Positions 1 through 8,258 of a DNA stretch of 64,000 bases are shown here, one piece after another (the stretch's first letter is position 1; each line of letters starts with the position of its first letter). The translations under genes were made by a program, and so were the position numbers. The notes below the pieces were generated by a model. It saw nothing but the letters and a program-made list of their open reading frames with translations. It did no database searches and was not told the DNA's origin. The stretch spans positions 62,001-126,000 of the forward strand of contig CAZFGK010000006.1 of the NCBI GenBank assembly GCA_964518635.1. Reading direction: 5' to 3'. The DNA comes from CAZFGK01 sp964518635. GTDB lineage: Bacteria > Zixibacteria > MSB-5A5 > GN15 > FEB-12.

Positions 1-7
1 AGCCACT

Positions 8-400
8 ATGCCATTTCAGGAACGCGCCGAACTATCTGCCACTCGCACGGTCAAGATGGTCTTCCCGACCGACACCAATCATATCGGAACACTTTTCGGC
101 GGCGCGGCACTCCACTGGATGGATGAAATCGCGGCAATCACGGCGATGCGCTTTTCTCGTCAGCAGTTTGTGACGGTCTCCCTTGATCGAATCGATTTTA
201 CGAAAGCAATCGCACAGGGGATGATGGTCGAATTGGTGGGGAAAGTCATCCGGATGGGGCGAACCAGCATACAAGTCAAAGTTGAAGTCTATATCGAATC
301 ACTGACTGCTGATTTTCGTGAACTTGCAGTGAGCGGAGTATTCACGATGGTCGCAGTTGATGAAGCCCGTAAGCCGATTCCGGTGAAGATCCCTACCTAG
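8..400 (+). CDS. Acyl-CoA thioesterase, hotdog fold (YciA/BFIT-like)
   Basis: This 130-residue single hotdog-domain protein should hydrolyse acyl-CoA thioesters in the cytoplasm. The motif TDTNHIGTLFGGAALHWMDEI at residues 21-41 matches the family pattern (N/D-x-x-G-x-x-F-G-G-x-x-x-x-W-M-D), in which the Asp and Asn neighbourhood forms the active site at the dimer interface. Length is normal for YciA-type enzymes. The ATG lies 8 bases from the window edge, so a ribosome site and promoter cannot be judged. It converges on the DinB-like gene, with 3 bases between the two stop codons. The family is clear; the acyl chain preference is not visible. Confidence 0.88.
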   Translation: MPFQERAELSATRTVKMVFPTDTNHIGTLFGGAALHWMDEIAAITAMRFSRQQFVTVSLDRIDFTKAIAQGMMVELVGKVIRMGRTSIQVKVEVYIESLTADFRELAVSGVFTMVAVDEARKPIPVKIPT

Positions 401-403
401 ATT

Positions 404-976
404 CTAGTCCGAAATCCCTGCTATGCGTAATGACTCATCTAGTTTTGCCATTGCTCTAAAGTGATGTTTCTCGTGATATCCGAGGGTGAATGACAGTTGT
501 AAGAAAGACACTTTCCCCTTCGTTGGTGGATAGGGGAGAATCAGATTCCCCGCGATTCGTTCATCGAGTGACAGGAAAAATCGGCGTGACTGATGCATCG
601 TCTTCTCGAAAGATGCGCTGATCTGTTCAAGAGATTGCCTCGCCTGTTTTGGCTCAAGCACTGCTGCGGTTTTCATCGGTTGATACGCTGCACTGTTCAT
701 CCAATCCTGCATCGTCGTCTCATACGGCCTCTCACGGTTGAACCACGCGAATGGATAGAGTGCGGGAGTCAGGATTCGCATTGTAGTAGTCATCGTGTTC
801 AGCGTCTTGTTGAGATGAACCAGATGCTCTGCGATTCCCCATTTCTCGTCAGATGGTCGTATCCAGATTCTTTCTTCCGGAAGCTGCGCAACTGCGCGTG
901 TGATCGTCTCTCGATTTGAAATGAGAGTGTTGAGATTTTTCTCGATGATTGCAGAGGGGCGGACGGTTTCGATCAT
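404..976 (-). CDS. DinB-like four-helix metal-binding protein
   Basis: This 190-residue protein resembles the DinB/YfiT superfamily, which consists of four-helix bundles with three metal-binding histidines. Candidate ligands are His in WGIAEHLVHL (about residue 50) and the cluster in GYHEKHHFRAM (about 170-180), at the expected ends of the fold. Members include thiol S-transferases and many uncharacterised proteins, so no substrate is assigned. The gene follows the PorV-like gene on the same strand. I chose the ATG at 976; a TTG at 985 is possible, and neither has a good ribosome site, so translation may depend on coupling to the upstream gene. Confidence 0.72.
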   Translation of the reverse strand: MIETVRPSAIIEKNLNTLISNRETITRAVAQLPEERIWIRPSDEKWGIAEHLVHLNKTLNTMTTTMRILTPALYPFAWFNRERPYETTMQDWMNSAAYQPMKTAAVLEPKQARQSLEQISASFEKTMHQSRRFFLSLDERIAGNLILPYPPTKGKVSFLQLSFTLGYHEKHHFRAMAKLDESLRIAGISD

Positions 977-986
977 GCCGATCAAA

Positions 987-1982
987 TCAGAACCGAATAC
1001 CCGCGCTCAAACGATAGGTGGCATCGAAATCATCATGATGCAGATAGGCGAGATCAAGATTGACTGTTTTGTAGCTGACACCGGCTCCGGCAGTGAGGCG
1101 GCCATTGTCAAATCCCACTCGTCCAGCAACCAGCTGCTGATACCAGATTTCGAGACCGTATTGAGTGTCGAGCGAGAATTTCCCCGCCCAGTACTGGGCG
1201 GCATCCTTGAGATTCTCTGCGCGAATCTCTCCTGATGCCAGCAGTGAGCCACTCCAGTCATTCATGGTACGGGAGATGCGAACTCCCGGATGGAGTGCAG
1301 GTAAGATCGATTCGGCTCGTGAAGAGGAAGTTGCCGATGTCGAATCACTGGTCGGAACGACTGTCCCACCGTTGTAGCGAATAAAACCGGAGGTCGCATC
1401 GCTGAGAACAAGCCCAAAGGTAAGCCAATCATTCGCCGCATAGATTGCACCAAGATCAGTTGTCAGACCGAATCCGGTTTCGGTTCCGAGATCTCGATAG
1501 ATCACTTTCAAAGTCCCACCAAGGGAGAGTTTCGGCCCGATTCGCTTTGCGAGGGCTCCAGAAAAGAGCATATCGGCGTGCGACTCTTCGCGAACTACTT
1601 CCGGTCGCCCGGAGCCACTCAATTCAGTGATCTTGATTCCACCGCCGCCGAGGTAATAGAAATAGCCGCCGAGGGCAAAACCTGAACCGGAATCAGGGGC
1701 CGGTTGGGCGTAAGCAATGACATCATGATTGAGAAGTTCACCGAATGTCTCGGCGTGCATGGCGGAGAGTTGTCGCTGGGAAATCGCAGTCAGGGAGGCA
1801 GGGTTCCAGTAGGCCGCGAAGCCATCGGATGGCCCCGCGACCATCGCCCGTCCGAGGGCTTGACCACGCGCTCCAGCACCAAGAGTGTATGCATCCCCGG
1901 CGAACTTCTCTGCAAATCCAGAGACCGCAGTGAGGGCGAGAAGAGCGAAGGTCAGTATGAAGGGGCGCAGGATGATTTTCAC
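987..1982 (-). CDS. PorV/UPF0164-type outer-membrane beta-barrel protein
   Basis: This 331-residue protein has an N-terminal signal peptide (KIILRPFILTFALLALTAVSGFA), followed by GDAYTLGAGARGQALGRA and DGFAAYWNPASL, which are hallmarks of the PorV/UPF0164 family of FadL-like barrels. The rest alternates Gly and aromatic residues and ends in Phe (SAGIRF), typical of an outer-membrane barrel. I set the start at a GTG because AGGG lies 6 bases upstream and the signal peptide begins there. A longer reading frame runs back through the upstream gene's terminator and is unlikely to be used. PorV-type proteins often serve protein secretion or surface attachment; which role applies here is unknown. 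Confidence 0.78.
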   Translation of the reverse strand: MKIILRPFILTFALLALTAVSGFAEKFAGDAYTLGAGARGQALGRAMVAGPSDGFAAYWNPASLTAISQRQLSAMHAETFGELLNHDVIAYAQPAPDSGSGFALGGYFYYLGGGGIKITELSGSGRPEVVREESHADMLFSGALAKRIGPKLSLGGTLKVIYRDLGTETGFGLTTDLGAIYAANDWLTFGLVLSDATSGFIRYNGGTVVPTSDSTSATSSSRAESILPALHPGVRISRTMNDWSGSLLASGEIRAENLKDAAQYWAGKFSLDTQYGLEIWYQQLVAGRVGFDNGRLTAGAGVSYKTVNLDLAYLHHDDFDATYRLSAGIRF

Positions 1983-2085
1983 GTCTGCCCTAATATCGTC
2001 GGTAGTGAGCATCTTGAACAGTAGAACCGGTCTGGTCGCAGAATCGTTCTGGAGTGACCAAAGTGTTTGTTTTAAGCCAAAGAAA

Positions 2086-2111
2086 ATGGGCGGGACACAA
2101 GTCCCGCCCAT
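2086..2111 (-). terminator. Rho-independent terminator of the HMA-domain gene
   Basis: A perfect 11-bp stem (ATGGGCGGGAC / GTCCCGCCCAT) with a 4-base loop is followed on the minus strand by TTTCTTT. It sits 34 bases past the stop of the HMA gene and ahead of the PorV-like gene, so the two are probably separate transcripts. Confidence 0.85.
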
Positions 2112-2144
2112 TGGAAAAATCAGTCTTAGGAAACCGGTCTGCAA

Positions 2145-2780
2145 TTAGTGGGCAGACTTGGTCTCTTCGGTCTTGGTTTCGGCCTTGTTGAGCTTGGCGA
2201 GGCAATCTTCAACAGAGCAGCAGGCGGCTTTGGCGTCTGCATTGGCCATGATCAGCTTGGCTTCATAGCTCTTCGCGGTTACGGCGGTCACGAGGTTTTC
2301 GTTCTTCACCTTCTCAGCGGAGACGAGAACCTTGGCGGTTCCGGCCTTGTAATCAACGCCAACGACCTTGAGGACGCCATCAACCTTGGCAAGAGTCGCG
2401 GAAACACCTTCGGCACAACCGTTGCAGGTCATGCCCTTGATCGACATGTTCACGACGGCCATCTTGCCGTCGTACTTGGTGTCCTTGATGTACTTGGCCA
2501 TGACCATGCTATCGCAGCAGGCATCAGTACCACAACCGGCCATATTGGCGGCGCAGGCAGCTTTGTCACCGGCCATCTTGGCGTTTGCACCGGCGGCGCA
2601 GGCAGCCTTGTCACCGACCATCTTGGCGTCGGTCGTCGGGGCGCTGGTCAAATGGGCGGATTTGGAATCCGAGCAGGATTTGCTGGCGGTCGTGCCAGTT
2701 GTCTTTTCTTCGCCGCAGGCGAAGATTGAGGAGGTCAACGCGAAAGCGGCGACCAAGCCAAAAGCGAGAATCTTTTTCAT
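2145..2780 (-). CDS. Secreted Cys-rich protein with heavy-metal-associated (HMA) domain
   Basis: This 211-residue exported protein has a signal peptide ending near C22 (SSIFAC, a marginal lipobox). Next comes a low-complexity Ala/Cys/Lys region with two imperfect 15-residue repeats (AKMVGDKAACAAG and AKMAGDKAACAAN, about 52-79) and further CC pairs. An HMA fold follows at about 105-175, with the metal-binding GMTCNGC (C119, C122). A second CC motif lies near 187. The domain implies binding of Cu(I) or a similar soft metal in the periplasm. AGGAG lies 7 bases before the ATG. It is a single-gene unit with its own terminator. Role as metal chaperone, buffer or sensor cannot be told apart. Confidence 0.85.
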   Translation of the reverse strand: MKKILAFGLVAAFALTSSIFACGEEKTTGTTASKSCSDSKSAHLTSAPTTDAKMVGDKAACAAGANAKMAGDKAACAANMAGCGTDACCDSMVMAKYIKDTKYDGKMAVVNMSIKGMTCNGCAEGVSATLAKVDGVLKVVGVDYKAGTAKVLVSAEKVKNENLVTAVTAKSYEAKLIMANADAKAACCSVEDCLAKLNKAETKTEETKSAH

Positions 2781-3036
2781 GTGAGGACTCCTAAAAATTT
2801 GTCCGTTACTCTGTTGATGTCAGTTCAATATGTCAAATGCTTCGGAGAACATGAGCAAAACCCGCCAAGGCTCCCGTCTCGGTTCTCTTCACATTAAACC
2901 AAGAATAAGATCGGAAGTTCCTTCAAAAAATGCAAGGGGTTGGAGAATCCTTAGAAATTTCTAAAGTCTATGCAGGATAGTGGGTTAGCATAATTCACGG
3001 AAGTTATTCCTTCTGCTTTTTGGCACTGATCTTGCC

Positions 3037-3066
3037 TTGACCTAGAGAGAAGAGACAGTAGCTTAT
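3037..3066 (+). promoter_or_regulatory. Candidate sigma70-type promoter close to the ATG
   Basis: TTGACC (3037-3042), 16 bases, then TAGCTTAT (3059-3066), with the ATG at 3076 and no Shine-Dalgarno between. The same TTGACC-N16-TAGCTT arrangement precedes the gene at 62564. The rest of 2781-3075 shows nothing else recognisable. Confidence 0.35.
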
Positions 3067-3075
3067 CTTGTTCCT

Positions 3076-6000
3076 ATGAAAACCAGCCGTCTAAACGACA
3101 ATTTACTGCCTATTCAGAAGCCGCCAAGTCGACGACTTCAGTCGACTTTTGGGGCTTTTACTTTTTCTGTCATTCGGTGCAGTCGTTTCGAATCAATCTT
3201 GCTCGTTTTCTTGCTCACTGTCATCTCGCCGTTCTCATGGCTTCACGCAGATAATCGGGACGGGGATGTTTCGAGCAGAACAGTTCAGGAACAATCTTCT
3301 GCCCAGTTACTTCCCGATTTGTTTGTTCCATCTGGTTATCTGAATGATCGAGATTACAGTACCGGGATTGTGCCGGGACGACGTCATCTTCGCTTTTCAA
3401 ATGGAACCGCTAACATCGGCGCAGGGAAACTCCATCTCTACGGTGTTCTTCCCGCCACTTCCGACACTACGCAGCAGATCAATCAACGAATTTTTGAAAC
3501 GGGGGGTGGTTTCACCGATCAACCGTCCGGGCAATTTCTTTTTCATAACGGACATAGTCATATTCATGTCGACAACTGGTGTCAGTATCGCATTCGCACG
3601 GTTCTCCCCGGCGATGGTGTCGGGCCGATTATCTCTGGTGGGGCGAAAGTCAGTTTCTGTATTCTCGATCTGTTAGTCTATAATTCATCACTTCCCGGGT
3701 TTCCTCCCGGTGGGGAGTTCACCTCCTGTGCGTCCACGACGCAGGGACTCTCAGTCGGCTGGGTGGATGTCTATCACAAAGAACTAGCCGGACAGAACAT
3801 CGATATCACAGATGTTCCACCGGGAGAATACTGGCTCGAATCAGAGGTCGATCCTGCGAATATTGTGCAAGAGTCGAATGAGTCGAATAATATCACGCGA
3901 ATCAAAGTGACGATCTCCGAGCCGACCGTCACCACCCCCGATCGCTATGAACCGAATGATTCTCGTGCGGAAGTGCTCGGTCGAGTGGTTGGACAGATCA
4001 ACAGTCCGAATCTCGGGCCGGTCAATCCGCAGTTGGTGATTGATAGTCTCACCCTGCATACCAGCACGAATCATGATTACTTCAGATTCTATCTGAACAG
4101 TACCGGCACGAATACCGATTTTGTGAAAATCAATTTTCTGCATAGTAACGGTGATATCGATATGGCGTTGATGGATTCTGTCGGCACCGTACTCGCCCGA
4201 TCGGAATCGGTGAGTGACAGTGAATTGATTCTGCTGACAAACAGACCGCGCGGTTATTATTTCATCCAAATCTATGGTTTCAATGGCGCACTCGCGTCAT
4301 GGTACAAACTTACTTTGAATCCGCCATCGAATGCCCCCCCGACTTTCAGCATTCTCTCCCCACCAGCAGGGAACAGCACTCGCATCTACGCCGTTGAAAC
4401 CTACCCCATAACCTGGACATCGACCGATCCGACCAATGATGATCGCTGGGTTACATATTATCTGGATACCATTCCCGCAGCAGATGGAGATGAACAACTC
4501 CTGAGCACCTCGGTACATATCCCTGCTGCAAACAGCCCCTATCTTATCAATTCGGCAGGTATCAGCCTGGGGAGATATCATGTCTATGGCACTCTCACCG
4601 ACGGTGGCACGACGGTGAGTGACTGGTCGGATGGGACCGTCACTTTTGTGTTGTCGTCTGATGCCCGCTATCTGCAGGGGATCGTTCGAGGATATGATTC
4701 GCTTCCACTTTCCGGAGCAGTTATCACCGTAGCGAATGAGCATCGTGTCGACACCACTGATGCAAACGGAGCATTTTTTCTCGGACCATTCTCGACCGAT
4801 TCTATTTCAGTCCTGTTCTCTCATGCCACCTCTCGAGATTCAATTGCGACAATTTCAATGACTATCGGCGATACTTCAATGGTCGATATCATCCTTCGGG
4901 CTATTCCGGCAGTTTCAAGAATTCATATGAGGGGAAATCAAGGGCTTCCGCTCACAAATGCACAGGTGCAGATCATGCCGAGTGGTGTCACGGCGACTAC
5001 CGACAGTCTTGGAAATGTACTGTTCGATTCGATCCCGCCGGGGAGTTATTCGATTCTGTTTACACACCCACTCCATAGAGCGGATAGTCTCACAAAAATG
5101 TACCTCCCAGCAACTCAGTATGACGATACCGTTTCGCTTCGTCCGGTACCGGCGAAGTTGGGTGTGGAAGCTCTTTCAACCGATAGTCTTCCCTTGATCG
5201 GAGCTTCCGTTTCACTCAGCCCCGGTGGCTTCTCTTTCTTGACTGATTCTCTTGGAGTGGTAGTGATCGATTCACTTGATCCACAGCAGTACTCGCTGAG
5301 CATCGACGCGGGAACGCAGTATCACTATGCGCTCGATTCGATCAATCCTCTTCCTGCGGACTCTCTACATCTTCAGTATCAACTCTCGTATCGACCGGCA
5401 TCTCTGGTTGTGCGCGTGATACAGCCCGACAGTCTTCCACTCGCGAATGCAACCATTTCGATACAGCGTGATTCGTTGAGTCTCCTGACGGACTCTGGTG
5501 GATATGTTCGAATTGATTCACTTGATCGTGGGTTGGTCAGCATCGTTGCGAGCAGGGCGGGCTATCTCACTGATTCGTTGAACTTGCTTCTTGTGGCAGG
5601 TTCTACCGATAGTGTGACTATTATTTTGTCGCCGATCCCGGGTAGCTTGAGTGTGACGGTCTATCGTGACAATGCCTCTTACTTGCTGTCATCATCTCAG
5701 TCAGGAGCTGGCGAATCTGGAGAAGAGAATTCACTGTCAGTGATTGCCAATGTCTTCGTCTATCTCGGGCATGCGGGGAGTGTCATTGATTCTGCGGCGA
5801 CCGATCTTTCGGGGATTGCTCTTTTTTCACTCCCCGCTGGTAGCTACGACATATTCAGCAGACCGTATGGATTTGCCCCGTCCGATACGAGCATGATCAT
5901 TCTCACAAGCGGCGGGACGATTGATACGTCACTGATTCTGATTCCGCTCTGTGCTTATATGCCCGGGGATCTGGACCTTGATCAGAGTGTCGACATAGCT

Positions 6001-6180
6001 GATCTCACTTTGCTCGTCGATCATCTGTTTATCAGCTTTACTCCATTACCGGATATGGAGCATGCCAATCTGGATGCCTCGTCTGATCAGTCAATCGATG
6101 TTGGCGATCTGACTCTATTGGTTTCCCATCTGTTTATCGATTTCGATATCATTCCGTGTCTTGAATATCTCACTCCCTGA
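3076..6180 (+). CDS. Secreted lysyl-oxidase-like protein with PPC, carboxypeptidase-regulatory-like and dockerin-like repeats
   Basis: This 1034-residue protein has a hydrophobic export segment at 40-57. A lysyl-oxidase domain spans about 78-280. It carries the copper histidines H157, H160, H162 and H164 (FHNGHSHIHVDNW), and K191 (KVSFC) and Y233 (VGWVDVY), which align with the lysine and tyrosine that form the LTQ cofactor of animal LOX. IDITDVPPGEY also matches. A pre-peptidase C-terminal-like domain (about 289-414), an Ig/FN3-like segment, and roughly four carboxypeptidase-regulatory-like repeats (about 530-930, with LTDSxGxVxIDSL) follow. Two dockerin-like repeats lie at 957-1034. Predicted copper amine oxidation of extracellular lysine is family inference. 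A paralogue lies at 11650-13341. Confidence 0.82.
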   Translation: MKTSRLNDNLLPIQKPPSRRLQSTFGAFTFSVIRCSRFESILLVFLLTVISPFSWLHADNRDGDVSSRTVQEQSSAQLLPDLFVPSGYLNDRDYSTGIVPGRRHLRFSNGTANIGAGKLHLYGVLPATSDTTQQINQRIFETGGGFTDQPSGQFLFHNGHSHIHVDNWCQYRIRTVLPGDGVGPIISGGAKVSFCILDLLVYNSSLPGFPPGGEFTSCASTTQGLSVGWVDVYHKELAGQNIDITDVPPGEYWLESEVDPANIVQESNESNNITRIKVTISEPTVTTPDRYEPNDSRAEVLGRVVGQINSPNLGPVNPQLVIDSLTLHTSTNHDYFRFYLNSTGTNTDFVKINFLHSNGDIDMALMDSVGTVLARSESVSDSELILLTNRPRGYYFIQIYGFNGALASWYKLTLNPPSNAPPTFSILSPPAGNSTRIYAVETYPITWTSTDPTNDDRWVTYYLDTIPAADGDEQLLSTSVHIPAANSPYLINSAGISLGRYHVYGTLTDGGTTVSDWSDGTVTFVLSSDARYLQGIVRGYDSLPLSGAVITVANEHRVDTTDANGAFFLGPFSTDSISVLFSHATSRDSIATISMTIGDTSMVDIILRAIPAVSRIHMRGNQGLPLTNAQVQIMPSGVTATTDSLGNVLFDSIPPGSYSILFTHPLHRADSLTKMYLPATQYDDTVSLRPVPAKLGVEALSTDSLPLIGASVSLSPGGFSFLTDSLGVVVIDSLDPQQYSLSIDAGTQYHYALDSINPLPADSLHLQYQLSYRPASLVVRVIQPDSLPLANATISIQRDSLSLLTDSGGYVRIDSLDRGLVSIVASRAGYLTDSLNLLLVAGSTDSVTIILSPIPGSLSVTVYRDNASYLLSSSQSGAGESGEENSLSVIANVFVYLGHAGSVIDSAATDLSGIALFSLPAGSYDIFSRPYGFAPSDTSMIILTSGGTIDTSLILIPLCAYMPGDLDLDQSVDIADLTLLVDHLFISFTPLPDMEHANLDASSDQSIDVGDLTLLVSHLFIDFDIIPCLEYLTP

Positions 6181-6197
6181 ACAGCACAGATGTCATC

Positions 6198-6695
6198 TCA
6201 TCGATAGTTCGAAAACTGCAGCGGGATACCAAAATCCTGTCCGCGAACCATTGTCATCACATCCTGCAGGTCATCTTTTTTTGCACCACTAACACGAACC
6301 TGCTCATCCTGAATTGATGCCTGCACTTTTTTCTTCATCTCTTTGATCGCTTTGACAATCTCTTTCGCCCGTTCTTTGTCGATCCCCTGCGTAACAGTGA
6401 TCTTCTGCCGGGCTGCACCCCCTGCCGCTTCCTCTACCGGTCCGTAATCAAGGGCCTTGATCGAGATACTCCGCTTGATGCATTTATCCTGCAGAATGTC
6501 GACGACAGATTTCAGACGCATTTCATCATCGCCGAGCACCATCAGGGTGTTTTCTTTTTCGTTCCACTCAATGGTGCTCTTCGTCCCTTTGAAATCGTAT
6601 CGGGTGCTGATCTCCCGCATTGCCTGATTGACTGCATTGGTGACTTCCTGCTTGTCGACCTTCGAGACAATATCGAAGGAAAAATTCTCTGCCAT
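6198..6695 (-). CDS. yajQ: YajQ family nucleotide-binding protein
   Basis: The 165-residue length and the motifs MAENFSFDIVSKVD, ISTRYDFKGTKS, QDKCIKRSIS, QGIDKERAKEIVKAIK and DLQDVMTMVRGQDFG identify YajQ (UPF0234), a soluble protein with two ferredoxin-like folds. Some family members bind cyclic-di-GMP or act with transcription factors; which activity applies here is unknown. AGGAGA lies 6 bases before the ATG. The gene converges on the lysyl-oxidase-like gene with 17 bases between stops. Confidence 0.93.
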   Translation of the reverse strand: MAENFSFDIVSKVDKQEVTNAVNQAMREISTRYDFKGTKSTIEWNEKENTLMVLGDDEMRLKSVVDILQDKCIKRSISIKALDYGPVEEAAGGAARQKITVTQGIDKERAKEIVKAIKEMKKKVQASIQDEQVRVSGAKKDDLQDVMTMVRGQDFGIPLQFSNYR

Positions 6696-6861
6696 GATCT
6701 TCTCCTGTTCGTTTCTAGCTGATTAAAAAGTATGCACACTTTCAATCAATTCGTCCAGTCCCGGCTGAGGGGAGGGGAACTTTCCCTATGGTAAGGTGTC
6801 TCAATCAATATGCACTCTCTATGTCCCAATTACCTTCAGAGTCATTCGCGAGAAATTAGAG

Positions 6862-6890
6862 TTGCACAATTCGCTGAAATTGCCGATTAT
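6862..6890 (+). promoter_or_regulatory. Candidate promoter, near-leaderless
   Basis: TTGCAC (6862-6867), 17 bases, GATTAT (6885-6890). The downstream ATG at 6899 would lie within a few bases of the transcription start, and no Shine-Dalgarno is present, so a leaderless message is possible. Confidence 0.35.
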
Positions 6891-6898
6891 TGTATGTA

Positions 6899-7408
6899 AT
6901 GCAGAGTGCAATTTTCCAGACCAACTCCCGGTTCCTCCTTCTAGCTGCCCTTGCGGTGCAAATTGCCCTTGGAGCAGGAACAACCGCCTATTGCATTAGC
7001 ACTGAGGAAGATTCCCGAATTCATGTCTGCTCCAGCCCGACCCTCTGCGAAGAGGAGAGCCAGCAGAGTTGTGCAGTCGCGACTGAGGATCTATTGCCCA
7101 CTTCCTGTTGTTCGGAGTCTTCCGAAGAAGCGAAAGCAGCCACCTGTTCTGAGCAGCAGCAGGAAGCGTGTGCCGAACACTATTGTTCCACAGCTCACAG
7201 TTGCAATCTGGTGCCAAATCATCTGACCAGTCACCGTCAGACCGAAATCCAGTTTTCCTCTCACCTTCTTTCGTTTATCTGGCAAGCGGATCAAGTCAAC
7301 GTGCCATCTGTTTCTCTCCGAGCTATCCGCGGTGATAGCTCCCCGCCAAGGCAGATAGCAGAGCTTGCGACGGTCGTTCCGCGACGCGGTCCACCGATAC
7401 TCTCCTAG
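6899..7408 (+). CDS. Small secreted Cys-rich protein of unknown function
   Basis: This 169-residue protein has a signal peptide (RFLLLAALAVQIALGAGTTA). Residues 28-100 hold about a dozen cysteines, including CC, CSS, CEE and CSTAHSC. A conserved-looking tail ends in VPRRGPPILS. I do not recognise a named family. Short periplasmic Cys-rich proteins of this kind often stand at the head of metal or thiol stress clusters, and here it precedes a beta-barrel gene and a YHS-thioredoxin gene, which supports a metal- or redox-related role by context only. I chose the ATG at 6899 because the signal peptide starts there; a TTG lies 9 bases upstream. Confidence 0.6.
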   Translation: MQSAIFQTNSRFLLLAALAVQIALGAGTTAYCISTEEDSRIHVCSSPTLCEEESQQSCAVATEDLLPTSCCSESSEEAKAATCSEQQQEACAEHYCSTAHSCNLVPNHLTSHRQTEIQFSSHLLSFIWQADQVNVPSVSLRAIRGDSSPPRQIAELATVVPRRGPPILS

Positions 7409-7414
7409 TCTTCG

Positions 7415-7436
7415 AGGGGGATCCCCCCTGATTTTT
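7415..7436 (+). terminator. Likely Rho-independent terminator
   Basis: AGGGGG / CCCCCT forms a 6-bp GC stem with a 3-base loop, followed by GATTTTT, 6 bases after the stop of the Cys-rich gene. The short loop lowers confidence. Confidence 0.5.
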
Positions 7437-7557
7437 CCAATCCCATATTTTTGCTCTCCTGCATTTCTGCGTTGAAATGTTGTGGGGAAGAACCGCCAGT
7501 TTCGACTGTATCCCTGTTGTGGTCGAAAGATGAATGATTCTGAATACCGAGAAGGGC

Positions 7558-8226
7558 ATGAATCTGATGCTTCCTGAAATGAAAACGTTGAATCGGATAG
7601 CTTCGGCTGTTCTGATCATGATCCTCGCGGCCTGCGCAACTGCTCATGCAGGTCAGCCACGCTCGCTGGTCCCTGCCTGAGTTGGCTGACCGGGCGAGGG
7701 CTCGCCACTCCGGGGGAGTGGGCTTGAAAATGTAGTGACTGGTTCTATGCGATGGGTCGATACTGATTTACCGCGACCGGCATGGCGGGTGAATGCGTCT
7801 TACAATTACAAAAGTCGACTGTCGATTGGTCTGGAGTACAATCCTACTGCGGGTGAAATAATTCCGACCGGGAATTTGTTCCTGCTGAAAGAACATGATC
7901 TTCGCCCCTCAGTGATTGTCGGCTTCAGCTCTGATCGTATCGGCTCGCCTGAGGGTTACTATCAGTTTTATGGGGTCGTTGCGAAGTACGTTCCGTTTCT
8001 GAAATCGGCGCTATATGTCGCGCTTCAGTATTCTGAGTGGGATGGTGAGTTTAATTACCCATTCGGGATCACGATCCCCTTCGGAATGAAAGGGAATTTG
8101 CAGGCGATCTATGACGGGAATCGTTCTCACTTGATGGGGACGGTCTACTTGAACGAGACCTTTGGTGTGACCGCGCTCTGGGTCTGGTATGAGCGAGCGG
8201 GAGTGGCCTTGTTCTTTGGGGTGTAG
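7558..8226 (+). pseudogene. Outer-membrane beta-barrel protein with disturbed reading frame
   Basis: A signal peptide (MKTLNRIASAVLIMILAACATAHA, ATG at 7558, 7567 or 7579) runs into TGA at 7678 and again at 7687. The same frame reopens at 7690, and from about 7735 it encodes 163 residues rich in aromatic alternation (RWVDTDLPRPAWRVNASY, SIGLEYNPTAGEI, GFSSDRIGSPEG) that end in FFGV, like an outer-membrane barrel. Between about 7676 and 7716 another frame reads LSWLTGRGLATPG. One missing base near 7671-7677 and one extra G in the GGGGG run at 7712-7716 would restore a continuous protein. Either these are sequencing errors or the gene carries compensating indels. It lies between the Cys-rich gene and the YHS-thioredoxin gene. 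Confidence 0.6.
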
Positions 8227-8258
8227 TAGTAATGAGACTTGAAAAAGGAGATAATCAA

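Noticed and set aside
1983..2144. N-terminal extension of the PorV-like protein
   Set aside because: It would be translated through the upstream gene's terminator, whereas the GTG at 1982 has a ribosome site and begins a signal peptide.
2148..2784. Long plus-strand reading frames opposite the HMA gene
   Set aside because: They are shadows created by the Ala/Cys/Lys-biased codons of the minus-strand gene, without ribosome sites or family likeness.
7678..7689. In-frame TGAs in the beta-barrel gene as further selenocysteine codons
   Set aside because: There are two TGAs within 12 bases, no Cys or redox motif around them and no fitting hairpin; frameshifts explain the pattern better.
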